A stretch of DNA of 64,000 nt. It comes from Numida meleagris. Its lineage: Eukaryota > Chordata > Aves > Galliformes > Numididae. Position numbers and translations under genes: made by a program. The notes below the pieces were generated by a model, which ran no database searches, was not told the origin of the DNA, and saw only the letters and a program-made list of their open reading frames with translations. Position 1 is the stretch's first letter. Each line of letters starts with the position of its first letter. Positions 60,460 to 64,000 of this stretch are shown in pieces. The stretch lies in NCBI RefSeq assembly GCF_002078875.1, contig NC_034409.1, forward strand, positions 106,063,250-106,127,249. Reading direction: 5' to 3'.

Positions 60460-60517
60460 ATGGAGAGGTTCCAGAAGTTCATTTTACTTCCTTTCATCAT
60501 AGCTGCCTCATTCACAG
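60460..60517 (+). CDS. IGSF5: candidate IGSF5 first coding exon (signal peptide)
   Basis: ATG at 60460 opens 19 codons and one extra base to a donor 'CACAG|GTACGA'. The peptide is M-E-R-F-Q-K followed by a hydrophobic core F-I-L-L-P-F-I-I-A-A and a polar end S-F-T, with the last codon split after G. That is a typical signal peptide in a phase-1 exon, the phase used between signal and Ig-domain exons in the Ig superfamily. Mouse IGSF5 (JAM4) also starts M-E and ends this segment in A-S-G at a comparable length. IGSF5 is the next gene after B3GALT5 in the same direction in human. IGSF5 is a two-Ig-domain adhesion protein of epithelial tight junctions. I could not find the following Ig-V exon before 64000, so the call is tentative; another secreted or membrane protein, or chance, is possible. 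The start context is weak (C at -3). Confidence 0.45.
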
Positions 60518-63500
60518 GTACGACATGTTCATAAACCATGAAATGAGCCACTGTGGACAAAATGTGTGAGCTAATTCTGAAGCTATGTAAATGGCAGTTA
60601 CCATCAATATCAGACCGATGAGTAAATCCCACAAGGGGATTATTTGAAGTGTTTAAAATGGATATGTTTTCATTTCAAATCTGAATGATCTAATGGTTTA
60701 GAGGGGTCTTCAGTATGGAGGATGAGCAGCGGAGGGGTGGGGAAGAGGCTGCCTTCTCACCCCTGCTGAGTAGGGATTGCCCCCATTTCATTGCACTTCC
60801 TCCTTACCCTCATCCTTGCTCTCCTGACCATCTGGGTGTGCTCTTAAGGGTGCAACTGCGAAGAGTTCAATAACAGCTGATTTTGCTTCCAGAAATATGT
60901 ATAAATTATTATCTTTTTTAGTTTGCCTTCAATTTACATTTTGCATGCCCGAGTCTTGAATTGAATACAAATAAAATGCAGAACGTTAAAGAAAATATGA
61001 CTATGAGGTGATGAGTTAAGTATCAGAGATGATGCTGATTTGTTTATTGTCATTTAGTTGTGGTTCTAAGAGGCTCTGAAAAGATGAGCTGCAGTGGGCT
61101 GAGAGGGAAGGTATATTGGCTTAATAACCAGTGAAAGGAAACACAATGCAGCAAAACACAGTGAGTTTTCCAGGCACAGTGCTGTTCCCAGTAGAGTTAC
61201 ACAGTGATGTGTGGTGTTCAACAAACTGCTAAACAGCTCCATGAAGAGCAGTGTGAGCTGTCAGGTGGCAGACTGTGCAGGTGGTGTGGAATTACTTAGG
61301 ACAGCCAAATGCAAGAACAAACTATGAAGATTTGCCAGAAAATGTCATGATGTGAAAAGAATCAGTAATAAAAAGCAGAAAATATTCAGCACAAAGCATA
61401 ATTTAACTGAAGATGAAGAGTAGGTATCTTTGGAAAGAGAATAAGTTGCTGAGAAAGAGAGGAAAATTTCACCACTTAGTGTCTTCAACAATGCAGTGGC
61501 ATTATATAAATCCACAGAAGGCTTATGTCTTGAATACTGAATGTTGAGTTAACCCTTCCATTTCAAAGAGGACAAACTAGGTCCAAGTAATTAATTGTAG
61601 CAGAGGTGATCCAAGGAATGAGAAGATTCTGGCATTTTTTTCTGCTAGTGGGGAAAAAAAAAGTAAAGACATTTTAAAATATTTCTACGGAGGTGAATAG
61701 TGCAATGGTTATTCACAGTTTCAGAAAGTTTTACTGGTGGCCACTGGTTCTATCAGAAAGTAGATTTAAATCAAACCCAAGTGTGTGCTTTTCTTTACAG
61801 GATGTCATGAAATAGTAAAACTTATGGTCACTGCACATGGGGGATACTAAATTATAAATAGGCTGAAAAAACCTATAAGCAAATATAATACAATATCCTC
61901 CAGGTGTATATGCAATCGTTGGTTCTGGGAGTCCCTAAATCTCATATTTTGAGATACTGAGATGTTGTAGTAAGGAAGGGACTAAAGTAAGAGTGGAAAG
62001 AAAAAGGAATTTTAAATAAACTGGAAAGAAAAATGCAGGAAACTTTAAAAAAAAAAAAAAAAGCAAAGAGGGAAAGGACACAGATGGCACAAAAACTGAA
62101 GGATAAAATATAGAGTTTTAGGAGGTTGATAACAGTACTGGGGAGGAGAATATTTTTAAAATATCATAGTGATGATGGAAAAAAAGAGTTGTAATGGCAA
62201 AAGGATGAACCCATCCTGTCCTTGGCTGTGTTGCATCTAGATAGATCACATATACGAGAAGGAAAAAGTAAGTCAGCAGAGGAGAGGAGGGAAAGAAAAA
62301 AGGTAACCCTGTCTCAGTGCCCTGAAATGCTGCTGAAACCTTCAGAATGACAAAGGGATTCTTTAGAGTTACTTCATGTGGGAAAGGAAAAATACTGGAG
62401 ACAAAAGCAAAGGTAATTCTTTGGAAAATGAAGTTCCTTCAGTGCAAGTGTCAGCTATGGCCCTGAAAACTGAAGAGGAAATTCTGTGTCTTCAAAACCC
62501 ACGGTGATGTGACAGAGGAAGGAATAAGGAGTTCCTACGGGTGTTGATGTGTGTTTGCATGCTGCTGGGATGGACTGAGCAACTGAAGTACCGTAAACAG
62601 CTCTCAGTTAAAGGAAACTTTCACCAATGTTGACTTCTTTATAAATGTATAATGATGTGACCCAGAGGAGGTGCACCAACTCAGCTCTGCTCTTCAAAAT
62701 TCAAGCAGTACTGCAGTATCGTGAAGGCAGTCTGAAACTTCCCTGGTGCAAAGTCATCAGTGAGGACATTTGTCTGTGTGGGATTTCTTACTGGTTGTGT
62801 ATGGGAAGCAGAAGTTAAACCAGCTGTTATGTGCTGAACACATAATTCCTGTAAAGTGTGATGACAATCCAGCCTGAAGCTTTAATTTGTCTGAAAGCAA
62901 CCATCTGCAAGTTATTTTCTAAGCATTATGCAAATGAAACCAGTGTTGAATCTTTCTTCCTAGTGCAAGAAACAAAGCCCAGTGAAAGAACTAAGAACAC
63001 CAGCTTAAAGCACTGGTAACTGGGTTTAGTTCCCACTTCTGTTGTGAACGTCCTCTTTGACCTTACAGAAGTTACTTTATCAGTGTTTGTATATGGCTTG
63101 GACAATTGAACCAATTGTTGATTTGGGACCCTGCAAGATTAAAAAGAAAAAATAGGCAAAAAGATAAAGAGGCGAGTTTGTAATCACCAAAAATATTTTG
63201 GCAACAGGTAGAGAAGGCAAGGCTCATAAAGCTCCTTAGGTCCAAATGGAGGCAAGGTTGAGCAACTTCCCATTCCTCGATCCTCCTGCCACCTGTAAGA
63301 TCCCATCCAGGGCTTATGGACCTGTTTTCTAGCTCTCAGAAGCCAGTGAAAGAGCATCTATTCAGCAGATCTGTCTGGTGGAAGATGATGTAGATCCCAA
63401 CATACCTATGGACAAATAAAACATGATTATATTAGACAAATGAAGGGGTGACACACACTTACCTACTATCATCTCCTGATGAGATGAAAGCAATATTAGC

Positions 63501-64000
63501 CATGTACTGTTAGAGCAAATGATCACCAATTATACATGTTTAGCAATAGATTTCAAGCCTGTAGTGGAACTCACAGACATGATCTCATAGCAAATGATTA
63601 ATTAACAGCTAGCAGTGTACTGAAAGTCACATCGTTTATTCAGAGCTGTGGCAAACAGCTATGCTCTTTAGGAGAGAAAAGTGTTTTCAAAGGCTAAGAA
63701 ATAAAACACAAATGCACAGATAAGAGTTAGCATTAAGAGGAACAGTACAAATAAGTACTACACTCCTTCATGAGCAACTAAATGCATTTCAGTATTAACT
63801 CCAAGGAAGTTTGCAGACAACTGAGTCCATCATCATGGTAGCTGTTTATGTCTGCTTCAGCCAACCAGGAAAAATTCACACAAAGTGTGAAAATCAGAAA
63901 CCTCAACACATCCATGTGTTACAGACACTATAGCTGTAAAGGAAGTAGTATTGTCAAGGCTAGAGTTACAATATGAGAGGGGAAAAAAGATAATTCAAAG
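60518..64000 (+). other. IGSF5: presumed first IGSF5 intron, runs off the window
   Basis: AT-rich sequence with no CR1 and no exon that reads as an Ig domain. A possible acceptor at about 61800 ('tgcttttctttacag') leads to frames that close quickly, so it is not supported. An A-run lies at about 62048-62062. Confidence 0.35.

Noticed and set aside
61800..61850. Possible acceptor 'ttttctttacag' as the second IGSF5 exon
   Set aside because: All three frames close within 16 or so codons and none shows an Ig-domain Cys/Trp pattern.
1..64000. Bacterial-type systems: CRISPR, operons, toxin-antitoxin, prophage, tRNA/rRNA genes
   Set aside because: Spliced genes, CR1 repeats and ERV relics show vertebrate nuclear DNA. 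No regular direct-repeat/spacer array, cloverleaf or operon was seen.

Overview
The window looks like a piece of a bird chromosome, most likely from a galliform such as chicken; the species cannot be fixed from sequence alone. The evidence is about two dozen CR1 (chicken repeat 1) LINE fragments with the typical 3' end ('ttccaac..aaaccattctatgattct'), an avian-type ERV-L relic, low gene density, and small exons with GT-AG introns. There are no bacterial-style operons, tRNA/rRNA genes or CRISPR arrays, and nearly all ORFs of 60-150 codons are chance frames or lie inside repeats.

Three genes can be supported, all on the + strand. (1) 1-12.75 kb: the 3' end of SH3BGR. Three small in-phase exons (4959-5063, 9125-9154, 12097-12198) encode the glutamate-rich C-terminal tail and the stop codon, followed by a 3' UTR with AATAAA at 12722. 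(2) 29.4-43.7 kb: B3GALT5. A CpG island with a dense G-quadruplex motif lies at about 29.4-30.0 kb and probably holds the promoter and a non-coding first exon ending at 29891. After a 12.8 kb intron, the single coding exon (42739-43689) encodes a complete 316-residue type II glycosyltransferase. (3) About 60.3-64 kb: a candidate first coding exon of IGSF5 (60460-60517), a signal peptide ending in a phase-1 donor as expected for an Ig-superfamily gene. The order SH3BGR - B3GALT5 - IGSF5, all in one direction, matches human 21q22.2, and this supports all three calls.

The rest is intron or intergenic DNA. CR1 copies from at least two subfamilies lie on both strands; the longest (39285-40598 and 16868-17545) keep damaged reverse-transcriptase reading frames. 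An ERV-L-like provirus remnant (35388 to about 37590, minus strand) and a truncated LTR of the same kind in sense orientation (32022-32318) lie in the B3GALT5 intron. Another LTR-like element, antisense, lies in the last SH3BGR intron (about 10421-10900).

The genes share no evident pathway. SH3BGR is a small thioredoxin-fold/acidic-tail protein of muscle, B3GALT5 is a Golgi enzyme making type 1 glycan chains in epithelia, and IGSF5 is an epithelial junction adhesion protein. Their linkage is conserved synteny. I found no wholly new biological system. The most useful leads are the short SH3BGR and IGSF5 exons, the B3GALT5 promoter architecture, and the ERV-L insertions in the 5' intron of B3GALT5.
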